Shown here: piece by piece, positions 1 through 8,455 of the stretch | Position numbering within the stretch: position 1 is the stretch's first letter | How the letters are laid out: every line of letters begins with the position of its first letter | NCBI RefSeq assembly: GCF_900104645.1 | Contig: NZ_FNWE01000002.1 | Coordinates: forward strand, 511,289 to 575,288 | Origin: Alterileibacterium massiliense | GTDB taxonomy: Bacteria > Bacillota > Clostridia > Peptostreptococcales > Anaerovoracaceae | Direction: 5' to 3' | DNA length: 64,000 bases | Notes under the pieces: generated by a model | Told to the model about the DNA's origin: nothing | Databases searched by the model: none | What the model saw: only the letters and a program-made list of their open reading frames with translations | Made by a program: the position numbers and the translations under genes

Positions 1-129
1 GGTAAAAGAGAGCCATCTTCGATTCCCGAGATAATAATGAGCAAGGACAGGTCTAAGGCGGGGATGACCGCTCCTCCACAGGGATTATATCTTAAAGAAA
101 TATACTTCGGAGGTAAGCTAAATGTATAA
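1..129 (+). CDS. truA: tRNA pseudouridine synthase A, C-terminal end (partial)
   Basis: Frame 1 is open from the window edge to a TAA at 127-129. The roughly 42 residues include the string [16 protein letters not shown], which closely resembles the conserved C-terminus of TruA (pattern DR..AG.TAP..GLYL). TruA makes pseudouridine at positions 38-40 of tRNA anticodon arms. The catalytic part lies upstream of the window. The stop overlaps the start of scpA by 8 nt, so the two are probably co-transcribed. The assignment rests on this short tail only. Confidence 0.75.
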   Translation, partial: GKREPSSIPEIIMSKDRSKAGMTAPPQGLYLKEIYFGGKLNV

Positions 130-865
130 GGTGAAGATTGATTCCTTTGAGGGACCATTTGATTTGCTAATTTATCTTCTTCAAACTGCCAAGATGGATA
201 TATATAATATCCGGATTTCTGAGATTACAAATCAATATATTAGATACTTAGATGAGATGGAAGAACTCGATATTGAGGTTGGAACTGAGTTTATTTTACT
301 CGCAGCTATCTTAATTAAATTGAAGGCGAGAATGCTTCTTCCTCGCGAGTCATACGATGATGAGATTAGCACAGAGGAAGACCCTGAAAGGGAGCTTGTT
401 AGCAGGCTCTCTGAATATATGAAGGTCAAAAGGATTGCGGAGTTTTTACAAGAGGGTGAAAAAGCAGGGCTTGGAATATTTGAAAAAGCGGGAGAAGATA
501 TTTCAATTTACCTTGACAATCCAGAGGAAGTTTTAAAGACGAGCGAGGAAAAGTTTATAGAGGCATTTTTTGCTTTTCTTGAGAGGAAGAGAAGGCTTGC
601 TGATGTCAAAAAAAGATATGTAAAAGTTCATAGAGAAAGAGCCTCGGTTGAGGAAAGAATTAGTTATATGATAAAAGCTATTGACGAAAATTCAAAGAAG
701 AACGGCTTTGTAATCTTCAAGGATCTCATACCGGCCGGCTCAGATAAATATGATATGGCGCTTTCCTTCGTTTCCCTCCTTGAGATGGTTAGGACGCAGG
801 ACATTGATGTCAATCAGGACGAATTATATGGAGATATTCAGATAAAAAGAAAGAGAAATAAATAA
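122..865 (+). CDS. scpA: Segregation and condensation protein A
   Basis: ScpA is the kleisin subunit of the SMC-ScpAB condensin that organises and segregates the chromosome; it bridges the SMC heads and binds ScpB. The 247-residue protein has the family's N-terminal signature [12 protein letters not shown] (residues 9-20), an acidic helical middle and a C-terminal winged-helix region, and has the usual length. A GGAGG-type site (tcggaggtaagcta) precedes the ATG at 122. The gene overlaps scpB in a TAATG junction, so the two subunits are translationally coupled. Confidence 0.95.
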   Translation: MYKVKIDSFEGPFDLLIYLLQTAKMDIYNIRISEITNQYIRYLDEMEELDIEVGTEFILLAAILIKLKARMLLPRESYDDEISTEEDPERELVSRLSEYMKVKRIAEFLQEGEKAGLGIFEKAGEDISIYLDNPEEVLKTSEEKFIEAFFAFLERKRRLADVKKRYVKVHRERASVEERISYMIKAIDENSKKNGFVIFKDLIPAGSDKYDMALSFVSLLEMVRTQDIDVNQDELYGDIQIKRKRNK

Positions 866-1473
866 TGAAAATCTATGGGGAAAAAACTATGAAATCCGCT
901 CTAGAAGCGATGATGTTTGTATCTGGAGATTTGCTTTCTGCAAAAGACGCTTCAGAAGTTCTTGGGATCGGCAAAAATGAAGCGATTGAACTTTTTCATG
1001 AATTAAAAAAAGAATATGATGAAGATGAAAGAGGAATTAGAATAAGAGAGGTAAATAATTCTTTTCAATTTGTTACCGATGAGAGTCAAGAAGTATATAT
1101 TAGAAAGCTGTGCACGCCTGTTAAGGTAAAGCGATTGTCGCAGGCAGCCCTTGAGGTACTAGCAATAGTCGCTTACAAACAGCCTGTTACAAGAGGTGAG
1201 ATAGATTCAATAAGAGGAATCAAATGCGAGCGTGTTTTAGATGGATTGATTAGCAAGGGACTTATAAATATAACAGGTAGGTCTGACGGAGTTGGAAGAC
1301 CTTTGCTATATGGCACAACAGATGAGTTTTTGAAAAAGTTCGGGCTGGAAACACTTTCAGATCTCCCAGATTTTGATGATTATAGCGAGGATATACAGAT
1401 TAGGGATAGAGAGGATTCGTATGCACAGCTAAATATGAATTTTTATGAGGAAAATGTAGATGAGGATAAATAA
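865..1473 (+). CDS. scpB: Segregation and condensation protein B
   Basis: ScpB is the winged-helix partner that dimerises and binds ScpA in the SMC condensin. At 202 residues it matches the family, with LEAMMFVSGDLLS near the N-terminus and the conserved ALEVLAIVAYKQPVTRGEID segment in the middle. The ATG at 865 overlaps the scpA stop. A second in-frame ATG at 889 has a better-placed GGGGA upstream and could be the true start, giving a protein 8 residues shorter. The 3' end overlaps the next gene by 14 nt. Confidence 0.95.
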   Translation: MKIYGEKTMKSALEAMMFVSGDLLSAKDASEVLGIGKNEAIELFHELKKEYDEDERGIRIREVNNSFQFVTDESQEVYIRKLCTPVKVKRLSQAALEVLAIVAYKQPVTRGEIDSIRGIKCERVLDGLISKGLINITGRSDGVGRPLLYGTTDEFLKKFGLETLSDLPDFDDYSEDIQIRDREDSYAQLNMNFYEENVDEDK

Positions 1474-2167
1474 GTATATCGCTAAATCAGGAATTACAAG
1501 CAGAAGAAAAGCTGATGAACTTGTTGAAAATGGCAGGGTAAAGGTTAATGGAGAAATCATTAAAAAGCTGGGGTATGATGTACAAGAAGATGATTTAGTA
1601 GAGGTAGATGAAGAGAAAATATCTCTACAAAAAAAATATATATATTTGATAATGAATAAGCCCACGGGTTTTGTTACGACGATGAGCGATGAGTATGAGA
1701 GACCAACCGTTATGGACTTAATTCCAGATGTAGAAGAACGGGTTTATCCTGTAGGACGACTTGATATGAATACATCTGGACTTTTAATTTTTACAAATGA
1801 CGGGGAGCTTGCAAACAATCTAACACACCCGAGTACCCATGTAAATAAAAAATATAAGCTTTTATGCAATGGAATTTTAAATAGAAACGAAGTAAAAATT
1901 TTGGAAAAAGGCGTGAATATCGATGGATATAAAACATCGCCATGTGATATAAAGATAATCAAGCATTTCAAAGCATCCACGATGGCAGAAATAATTATTC
2001 ACGAGGGTAAAAAAAGACAGATAAGGAGAATGTTTGAAACGATAGGTCACCCTGTGCAAAAACTTGAAAGGATTGCCATTGGTGATATTAAGATTGGGCA
2101 TATGAAGCAAGGTTTAGTGAGAAAGCTCTCGGACGAGGAAGTGAGAAAACTTAAGGAAAATGCTTGA
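1460..2167 (+). CDS. rluB: Pseudouridine synthase, RluB/RsuA family
   Basis: This enzyme isomerises a uridine of rRNA to pseudouridine, most likely in 23S rRNA given its place next to scpAB, as in many Firmicutes. It has an N-terminal S4 RNA-binding domain (residues 1-60, starting MRINKYIAKSGITSRRKADE) and the RsuA-family catalytic motif GRLDMNTSGLLIFTNDGEL near residue 98, with the catalytic Asp in GRLD. The later segment EGKKRQIRRMFETIGHPV is also conserved. The ATG lies inside the end of scpB. The exact target base cannot be read from the sequence. Confidence 0.93.
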   Translation: MRINKYIAKSGITSRRKADELVENGRVKVNGEIIKKLGYDVQEDDLVEVDEEKISLQKKYIYLIMNKPTGFVTTMSDEYERPTVMDLIPDVEERVYPVGRLDMNTSGLLIFTNDGELANNLTHPSTHVNKKYKLLCNGILNRNEVKILEKGVNIDGYKTSPCDIKIIKHFKASTMAEIIIHEGKKRQIRRMFETIGHPVQKLERIAIGDIKIGHMKQGLVRKLSDEEVRKLKENA

Positions 2168-2169
2168 AG

Positions 2170-2331
2170 CAATCGATTAAACAAAAAAACAATAAAAACT
2201 CGATTAAAAAAATAGTAAAAAAATAAAGAAATAGTAAAAATTTGATTAAAAAATTGATTTAACAAATAAATAAATAGCAAAAAAATGATTAAAGAAATCG
2301 ATTTGTCAAATAAAAACAAATGATTTTGATG
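2170..2331 (+). repeat. AT-rich microrepeat spacer
   Basis: After rluB, about 160 bp consist almost only of variants of short words such as gattaaaaaa, aaatagtaaaa and aacaaataaa repeated with slippage. No coding frame or ribosome binding site is seen. Similar A-rich spacers occur at 6526-6660, 14001-14105 and 55845-55925. They look like slippage-derived filler; no function is visible. Confidence 0.5.
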
Positions 2332-2362
2332 TGACTGCATGGATTTGCAGTCATTTTTTATT
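2332..2362 (+). terminator. Rho-independent terminator of the scpAB-rluB operon
   Basis: A perfect 8-bp stem TGACTGCA/TGCAGTCA with a 6-nt loop is followed by TTTTTTATTT. It ends the scpA-scpB-rluB unit and insulates the pilus locus. A second short hairpin (AGCCTT/AAGGCT, 2436-2450, followed by a T-rich stretch) lies in the same gap. The rest of 2363-2579 holds no convincing promoter. Confidence 0.85.
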
Positions 2363-2579
2363 TGGTTGATATTTTTTGAATTTTCATATCAAGTATTTTC
2401 AAAATTGCAAAGCTTTAAATATCGCTGAAATACCAAGCCTTTTAAAGGCTAAATTTTGTTCTATTAAATAAAAATAAACTAAAAATGCCAGATATGTTAC
2501 CCAAAGCAGAAAAAATGTGTACGGAAATTTAGGAATATAACTGCTATATTTTTCTTGAAAGGAGGTCAAAGAAGGTCAT

Positions 2580-3563
2580 ATGAGAATAAAACTTGTTATG
2601 AAAGACATGGAGTATTCCAAGGCACTGATAAAAGCTCTTAGGCAATATAAGCAAAATATATTTGTCGAAATCGGTGAGTTTAAAGGGTATAAAAAGGACT
2701 GCCTTATTGTCACAGATTATAGCCCTAGAAATTTTAGCAGGAGCATTTTGAACTCATATAAAGGCGGAATTGTATTTTTACTAGATAAAGAAGTTCCTGA
2801 AAGATTAAAAGCAAGGGAGAGAGGACCTTATTTCATATTTAAATATGCAGGAGCTTGCAAAATAATTTATGAACTTAATCTCGCATATAGTCTTTGGAGT
2901 GGAGATAAAAGCTTTAAGAGAAAGGAGTATGACTTAATAAGCATATTTTCGGATTTTGGAGATGAAAGGAGCGAATATACAAGCAATATGCTAGGAAGGC
3001 AATTGGCATATAGATATGGAGTAAAGGTTCTTATTTTACCAATGAGTTTTTTAAATAATTATTCAAATAGTATGGTGACATCAAGAAATGACTTCTTAAG
3101 GCTTGTTTATTATATAGAAGAAAGGAGAGTTTTCTCAAGAGAAGTATATTTTGAAAAAGACAATTATGATGTTGAATTTCTGAGATTACCTAGAGGAATA
3201 AATTATTTGGCAAACCTAGATGAGAAAGTAGCTAATAGATTGCTGGAATTTTTGGGCAATAATTATTTTGATTATATTATTTTGGATTTTGCCACAGCAT
3301 ATACAGAACTTGCAATAGACTTGATAAATGAATCGAAATACAAAATTTATGTGGAAAGCGGAAAAAACAAATTGAATATAGATGGTCTTTTAAATGATAA
3401 AGCAAATGAAATAATCAAAATAAATTGGGATACTGGAAAGGATAGTATTGCAATAAAATCAGAAGACCTCGCCATAAAAATTTTTGATGAAAAAAATGAT
3501 AAAAGAATTGACGGAAAAATTAATGAAAGAGTTGACGAAAGAATTGACGAAAGAGTTGCCTAG
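2580..3563 (+). CDS. TadZ/CpaE-like pilus assembly protein (degenerate MinD/ParA-type fold)
   Basis: First gene of the Tad cluster, directly before tadA, where TadZ/CpaE localisation proteins usually sit. The 327 residues suggest a receiver-like N-terminal half and a MinD/ParA-like second half. Around residue 123 the expected Walker A loop is replaced by FSDFGDERSEYTSNMLGRQL: the following TSNMLGRQLA resembles the helix after a ParA P-loop, but no Gly-Lys-Thr is present, so ATP hydrolysis is unlikely. The C-terminus ends in near-repeats of DERIDERV, encoded by 12-nt tandem repeats. A strong GAAAGGAGG site precedes the ATG. The call is by position and weak similarity. Confidence 0.6.
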   Translation: MRIKLVMKDMEYSKALIKALRQYKQNIFVEIGEFKGYKKDCLIVTDYSPRNFSRSILNSYKGGIVFLLDKEVPERLKARERGPYFIFKYAGACKIIYELNLAYSLWSGDKSFKRKEYDLISIFSDFGDERSEYTSNMLGRQLAYRYGVKVLILPMSFLNNYSNSMVTSRNDFLRLVYYIEERRVFSREVYFEKDNYDVEFLRLPRGINYLANLDEKVANRLLEFLGNNYFDYIILDFATAYTELAIDLINESKYKIYVESGKNKLNIDGLLNDKANEIIKINWDTGKDSIAIKSEDLAIKIFDEKNDKRIDGKINERVDERIDERVA

Positions 3564-4778
3564 ATGATAAGAGAGCTGACAATAAAATATGGGAATATCA
3601 TTGATAAGCTAGCATGCGAGATAAAAAAGGACTTAAGCGAATCAGGATATGGTAGGGACGATAAGGATTTGCTTTTAGTGGTTGAAGATAAATTTTTTAG
3701 CTCCTCTCAAATTTCTAATATAGATTTTGATGAAGTTAAGCCCTTAATAAATTGCATTTTTAAAAGGGTGAGAGACAGATATGGGATACTGACAGAACTT
3801 CTTAGGAATGAAGACATCAATGAAATAATGGTAAATGGGTATAAGGAAATCTATGTAGAAAAGAAAAAGAAAATACTAAAAATAGATGATTCGTTTACTT
3901 CTGAGATAGAACTTGAAAACTTAATAAGAATGTTCGCATCTTCAGTGCATCGTGAAATAAATGAGGCAAATCCAATTGTAGATGCAAGGCTTGAAAATGG
4001 ATATAGGGTTAATGGAGTATTAAAAGTTATAGCATTAAATGGGCCAATACTTACGATAAGAAAGTTCAACAAGGAAGCGATTACCATGGATAAGCTCATC
4101 GAATTAAAAAGCTTAACAAGAGAATGTAGCGACTTTCTATCTGAGTTTGTCAAATGCGGGTATAACATTTTTATAAGCGGAGGAACATCGTCGGGCAAGA
4201 CCACCTTTTTAAATGCACTAAGTGAATCGATTTTACCAGATGAGAGGGTAATAATAATCGAGGATTCGGCGGAGCTTAAGATAGAACATATTAAAAATAT
4301 TGTTCACATGGAATGTAGAGGAGCAAATTCGATAGGTAGAGGTGAGGTGAACATGGCAAGTTTAATAAGAACTAGCCTAAGAATGAGGCCGGATAGAATA
4401 ATAGTCGGCGAAGTAAGGGGCAAAGAGGTCGTGGATATGATTCAAGCAATGAACACAGGTCACTCTGGGAGTATGTCAACGGGTCATGGTAATTCCGTTA
4501 AAGGTATGCTTGGCAGGCTCGAAACGATGTATCTTATGGATTCACAGATACCTATGAAATCAATCAAAGGTCAAATATCAAATGCTGTAGAAATCTATGT
4601 GCACCTTATGAGGGATAAAAATGGGAATAGAAAGGTGGTGGAAATAGCGGAAATGATTGGTATTAAAGATGATGACTATGAACTAAACTATCTTTTTGTC
4701 AGAAATGGGGAAGATGAGCTTGTTCGTACTAAAAATAAATTAATAAATAATGAAAAGCTCATTAGGGGGTCAAGCTGA
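3564..4778 (+). CDS. tadA: Tad/Flp pilus assembly ATPase (CpaF/TadA family)
   Basis: A secretion-type hexameric ATPase that powers assembly of Flp-type pili at the inner face of the membrane. The 404 residues show an N-terminal domain and the VirB11/TadA core: Walker A GGTSSGKTT near residue 205, the Asp-box and Walker B region with RMRPDRIIVGEVRGKE near residue 273, and the His-box MNTGHSGSMSTGHGNS. The ATG follows the stop of the TadZ-like gene directly, and the stop overlaps the next ATG, so the genes are tightly coupled. Confidence 0.93.
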   Translation: MIRELTIKYGNIIDKLACEIKKDLSESGYGRDDKDLLLVVEDKFFSSSQISNIDFDEVKPLINCIFKRVRDRYGILTELLRNEDINEIMVNGYKEIYVEKKKKILKIDDSFTSEIELENLIRMFASSVHREINEANPIVDARLENGYRVNGVLKVIALNGPILTIRKFNKEAITMDKLIELKSLTRECSDFLSEFVKCGYNIFISGGTSSGKTTFLNALSESILPDERVIIIEDSAELKIEHIKNIVHMECRGANSIGRGEVNMASLIRTSLRMRPDRIIVGEVRGKEVVDMIQAMNTGHSGSMSTGHGNSVKGMLGRLETMYLMDSQIPMKSIKGQISNAVEIYVHLMRDKNGNRKVVEIAEMIGIKDDDYELNYLFVRNGEDELVRTKNKLINNEKLIRGSS

Positions 4779-5521
4779 TGTATGAATATGATGTGTTTAA
4801 GTTTTCTAAAAGGCAAGATTACTTGCTAGATGTAACGATTTTGATAATAGGAATTGCCATATCATTTTTCTTCTACCGTAGCATTATCTTCGGCATTATA
4901 ATTCTTCCATTTGTTAAAAGGATTAAAGAATGGGTAGGAGAAATCCTGGTAGACAAGAGGCGTAGAGAGCTTATATTGCAATTCAAAGATTTTCTCTTTG
5001 TTGCATCTACGGCTTTAGGCTCAGGATATTCCATGAGAGAGGTGGTAAGAGAGTCTATACCTAGGATAGCATCGGTATATGGACGAGAAGCAGTTCTTGT
5101 AAAAGAGCTTCAAATTATGGATAAGAGGATGAACGAAGGTGGCGAGAGCGATTTAGATGTTTTAAGCGAGTTTGCTAAGAGGACAGGGCAGGAGGACATA
5201 ATTGATTTTGTTACAATATATTCAATATGCAAATCAACGGGGGCAAGTCTTATCATTGCACTTAACCAAGCGACTTCAATTATCATGGATAAGATGACGA
5301 TAGATAAGGAGATAAGGGAGATGTCAAGAACAAAAAAGAATGAGGGATTAGTTATATTTGCAATGCCCTTTTTAATAATAATATTCCTGAACATTTTTTC
5401 ACCGGATTATATTTTGCCTCTTTATGCTACATGGATTGGGAGAATCATTATGACAGCGGTTGCACTTTCCAATATTTTAATTTATTCAGTCATAAGAAAA
5501 ATCACTAGGATAGAAATTTAA
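4778..5521 (+). CDS. tadB: Tad pilus inner-membrane platform protein, TadB-like
   Basis: TadB and TadC form the membrane platform on which the TadA ATPase acts. This 247-residue protein has hydrophobic segments at about residues 18-45 and 190-240 around a cytoplasmic type II secretion F (T2SSF) domain; ELILQFKDFLFVASTALGSG and LIIALNQATSIIMDKM are typical of that domain. The start overlaps the tadA stop by one base and the stop overlaps tadC. Family placement is clear; TadB rather than TadC is assigned by order. Confidence 0.88.
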   Translation: MYEYDVFKFSKRQDYLLDVTILIIGIAISFFFYRSIIFGIIILPFVKRIKEWVGEILVDKRRRELILQFKDFLFVASTALGSGYSMREVVRESIPRIASVYGREAVLVKELQIMDKRMNEGGESDLDVLSEFAKRTGQEDIIDFVTIYSICKSTGASLIIALNQATSIIMDKMTIDKEIREMSRTKKNEGLVIFAMPFLIIIFLNIFSPDYILPLYATWIGRIIMTAVALSNILIYSVIRKITRIEI

Positions 5522-6525
5522 TGAAATTAAAAGAGATATATTTTTTGTTAATAAATTCAAAGGATTTATGGAAGAAAATCAGCACAATTTCCATTTCATT
5601 TGTTCTTCTACTGTCCATTGCCTTGATAAAAGATGCTTTTAAAGAGCCAGACATTTTTGTTAATAAAAAAGGCGAAGCAGTTGCAATTCAAAGAAAAAAT
5701 CTAGATAAGATTTATGAATATCCCCTTAGGATTGAGATAGAAAGAAAAGGCAAAATCAAATCTGAAAATGTCAATATTTCTACAAAATTAATTAAAAAGA
5801 AGAATAAGAAAAGACTAGGTGATAAAGATAGAAAAGAAGATGAGATAAAAAAAGATATTGAGATAAACAAAATTATTTCAGAAATAGAAAATTCAAAGAG
5901 CAAAAAAATAATTTTGCCAAAGGAACTTGATTCTGGAGAGAAGATTAGCTGGTATTCGAGGAAAAGGCATGATAGCAATATCTATGTAATCCCAATAATC
6001 TATATTTTCATCTTAATTTTTCTAATATTAGAACCTATAAAAAAGAAAAAAGATGAGTCATCAGAATTAAGAAAAGAGATAGTAAGAGGACTTCCTCGTT
6101 TTACAAATCAGATGCTTTTGATGTTAAATTCCGGAATGATTTTGAGCGACGCCATCAACAAAATATGTGAAACTTATGAGCTCATTCCTAAAGAGAGCAG
6201 AACCTTTTTTGAAAAAGCTTTATTAAAAACTAGAGAAAAGAATACAGATTCAAGAGTTAGCACAGCAATGATGATGAACGAATTTGCGTCCGAATATAGA
6301 ATTAAAGAGCTTATAAGACTTTCGAGCATAATTTCAGAAAATGAGAAGAGAGGAAGCGACATAATAAAAAAATTATCAGATGAAAGCCACTTTTTATGGG
6401 AAGAAAGAAAAATTATAGCAAAGGAAAAAGGAAAAATGATAGATACAAAGATGGCAATGCCACTCGGTTTACTTCTTATTTTACTAATCGTTATAACCAT
6501 GGCACCGGCACTTATTTCAATTTAA
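5521..6525 (+). CDS. tadC: Tad pilus inner-membrane platform protein, TadC-like
   Basis: Second platform protein, 334 residues. It has an N-terminal membrane segment (about 20-37), a long Lys/Glu-rich region (about 40-145) not usual for TadC, another membrane segment (about 155-172), a T2SSF domain with LPRFTNQMLLMLNSGMILSD, and a C-terminal membrane segment with the typical ending MPLGLLLILLIVITMAPALI. It directly follows tadB. The charged insertion probably lies outside the cell if the first segment crosses the membrane; that orientation is inferred. Confidence 0.86.
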   Translation: MKLKEIYFLLINSKDLWKKISTISISFVLLLSIALIKDAFKEPDIFVNKKGEAVAIQRKNLDKIYEYPLRIEIERKGKIKSENVNISTKLIKKKNKKRLGDKDRKEDEIKKDIEINKIISEIENSKSKKIILPKELDSGEKISWYSRKRHDSNIYVIPIIYIFILIFLILEPIKKKKDESSELRKEIVRGLPRFTNQMLLMLNSGMILSDAINKICETYELIPKESRTFFEKALLKTREKNTDSRVSTAMMMNEFASEYRIKELIRLSSIISENEKRGSDIIKKLSDESHFLWEERKIIAKEKGKMIDTKMAMPLGLLLILLIVITMAPALISI

Positions 6526-6663
6526 TTTAAAATAAAAATAGTAAAAAATAATAAAAAAGAATAAAAAAATAATAATAAGAAAAAAATATAAGATAATAAC
6601 AAGAAAGCAAAAATAAAATAAAAAAATAATAAAGATATAAAAGCGAAAAAGGGAGGTTTAATT

Positions 6664-6816
6664 ATGTTTAAGTTTATTAGAAATAAAAGGGGAATGGAGA
6701 TGGTTCAAGTAGCCATTTTGGTAGCAATTGCTGTAGCACTTGGAATAATTTTTAAAACTGAGATTACATCATTTGTAAATAAGACTTTTTCGAGCTTAAA
6801 TTCAGGAAATTTTTGA
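6664..6816 (+). CDS. Flp-like small prepilin
   Basis: A 50-residue gene with a GGGAGG site 8 nt before its ATG. The product begins MFKFIRNKRGMEMVQVAILV: a short basic leader ending in Gly, followed by one long hydrophobic helix, the layout of a class III (Flp/Tad) prepilin cut after Gly. The usual Glu at +5 of the mature protein is Gln here. Position between tadC and two TadE-like genes supports it as the main pilin. It is preceded by about 135 bp of A-rich microrepeats without other genes. The C-terminal 20 residues are polar. Confidence 0.75.
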   Translation: MFKFIRNKRGMEMVQVAILVAIAVALGIIFKTEITSFVNKTFSSLNSGNF

Positions 6817-6822
6817 TAATTG

Positions 6823-7173
6823 ATGATTATAGATATGATTAAGCAGATGAGAATTTTAAGGGATAAAAGGGGGCATGAGATGGTTGAGGCATCTATGACG
6901 CTACCGATAATAATACTCACAACAGTTCTCCTTGTAAGAATTTTTACATTCTACCTTGAAATATTAGATACTCAAGTTAAAACTCATGAAGATGCTTTAA
7001 ATAAAAACAATTCATATGAAAGATTGACATTTACTTCATATAAGAAAAATGACTCGGTTAAGATGATGAAATTTGGAATTTTAAAATTTGACTTAGAAAA
7101 AAAGATAAATACAAAATTATATTTGTATAACGAGGATAAGATAATTAGAGCAGGTGAGCTACTTGAAAAATAA
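6823..7173 (+). CDS. TadE-like minor pseudopilin
   Basis: About 116 residues. After a basic leader the string DKRGHEMVEASMTLPIIIL gives a class III cleavage Gly, Glu at +5 and a hydrophobic helix with the TLP motif of TadE. It is probably a minor pilus subunit or initiator anchored in the membrane. The start is uncertain: ATG at 6823 is taken, with a TTG just before and ATGs at 6835 and 6847 also possible; no strong ribosome binding site is seen, so coupling to the prepilin gene is likely. Its 3' end overlaps the next gene by 20 nt. Confidence 0.72.
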   Translation: MIIDMIKQMRILRDKRGHEMVEASMTLPIIILTTVLLVRIFTFYLEILDTQVKTHEDALNKNNSYERLTFTSYKKNDSVKMMKFGILKFDLEKKINTKLYLYNEDKIIRAGELLEK

Positions 7174-8455
7174 TAAAAAAGGTTCTAGCACAATTCTTTT
7201 GTCAATGATTTTTGTAGCCTTTGTTTTTATGATTATATCTTCAATCGCTATCTCAAGAAGAATGGTTTTAAAAAGTCAAGTCAAATCATTCGGCAAGGTT
7301 TGGTCGAAGGCAGTTTTATCTGAATATGATATTCATCTATTTCAAGATTATGGCTTGCTCGCTTTTAAAGGTAATGACGGAGAAATCTCAGATAAGATAA
7401 ATAGATATGTCGATTTTTCATTCGATGGAAGAATGAAATCATCGCTTGAAAAATCTGGGGTATGTCTTTTTGGATACGAAATGAGAGATCCTAAGAATTT
7501 TAAAAACTCAATGAAGAATGGAATAAAGGAAAAAGCCATTAGTTCAATAATTAAAGATGAGCATAGAATCGGTAGGGAAGAAAAAGACATCTCAAGCGAA
7601 GATATAAGAAAGATAAAAAATCCTGTAGTTTTAGAAACATTGCCATCTAAGGGGAGCGGAGGAGCACCTGATATATCTGGCATTGTAAATATTCTAAAAC
7701 AAAATAATAAAATTGAAAAGGTTAAGAATGAGGGAGTAAATACTGCGGTAGAGGTTGCTTTTATTTACAAATATTTTGACAGTTATCTAAAAATAGCAGA
7801 TGAAAAGAAATCATTTTTTAGGAATGAATGGGAATACATAGTATCCGGAAAGCCAAATGATGAAGAAAATTACAAAATATGCAGGAGGAAAATATTTTTA
7901 ATAAGAAATGCTTTAAACCTAATATATCTTAAAAGCGATAGCGAAAAGATGGCACTTATTTCGGCAGCCGCTGAGCTAATCACACCAGGCCCTCTATCGG
8001 CAGGAACGAAGATTTTACTTATGGAAGTGTGGGCAGCTGCTGAAGCTGAATATGATGTGGACACTTTGGTAAAGGGAGGAAAGATTCCGATATTAAAGAC
8101 GACAGATACATGGGAAACTGATTTAGGAGCAATTCTTGATGGAGATAAACTAAGAAAGAGTTTAAGCAAAGATGAGATTGAAAATTTAAATAAAAATAAA
8201 AAATCTCTTATAGAAAAAGAAGCAGGGAAAGGAGGTAAAAATGAAGGCAGTGGATATGGATATGAAGATTATCTTTTTGTCCTTATGCTTTCTCTTAATC
8301 AAAACACAAGAGTATTAAGGACGATGGATATAATTCAGATAAATATGAAGTATAGGTATTATGAAGATTTTAATTTTGAAGAATATTATACGGGGCTAGG
8401 CTTTTCTATCAAGATGAATGGACATGAATATGAAATTAAAGATAGATATAAATAA
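7154..8455 (+). CDS. TadG-like pseudopilin, DUF5702-type
   Basis: A 433-residue protein starting at GTG 7154 inside the end of the previous gene. It opens with KKGSSTILLSMIFVAFVFMI, a class III-like leader and helix, followed by the segment SEYDIHLFQDYGLLAF that recalls DUF5702 proteins of clostridial Tad loci. The rest is a large, probably extracellular, charged domain without a recognised catalytic site. Its position makes it a large minor pseudopilin of the TadG type. Overlaps with genes on both sides indicate one operon. Confidence 0.7.
   Translation: MSYLKNNKKGSSTILLSMIFVAFVFMIISSIAISRRMVLKSQVKSFGKVWSKAVLSEYDIHLFQDYGLLAFKGNDGEISDKINRYVDFSFDGRMKSSLEKSGVCLFGYEMRDPKNFKNSMKNGIKEKAISSIIKDEHRIGREEKDISSEDIRKIKNPVVLETLPSKGSGGAPDISGIVNILKQNNKIEKVKNEGVNTAVEVAFIYKYFDSYLKIADEKKSFFRNEWEYIVSGKPNDEENYKICRRKIFLIRNALNLIYLKSDSEKMALISAAAELITPGPLSAGTKILLMEVWAAAEAEYDVDTLVKGGKIPILKTTDTWETDLGAILDGDKLRKSLSKDEIENLNKNKKSLIEKEAGKGGKNEGSGYGYEDYLFVLMLSLNQNTRVLRTMDIIQINMKYRYYEDFNFEEYYTGLGFSIKMNGHEYEIKDRYK

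Noticed and set aside
2366-2579. Promoter of the Tad operon
   Set aside because: Several weak AT-rich boxes can be drawn, but none has a good -35 and -10 at 16-18 bp, so I do not report one.
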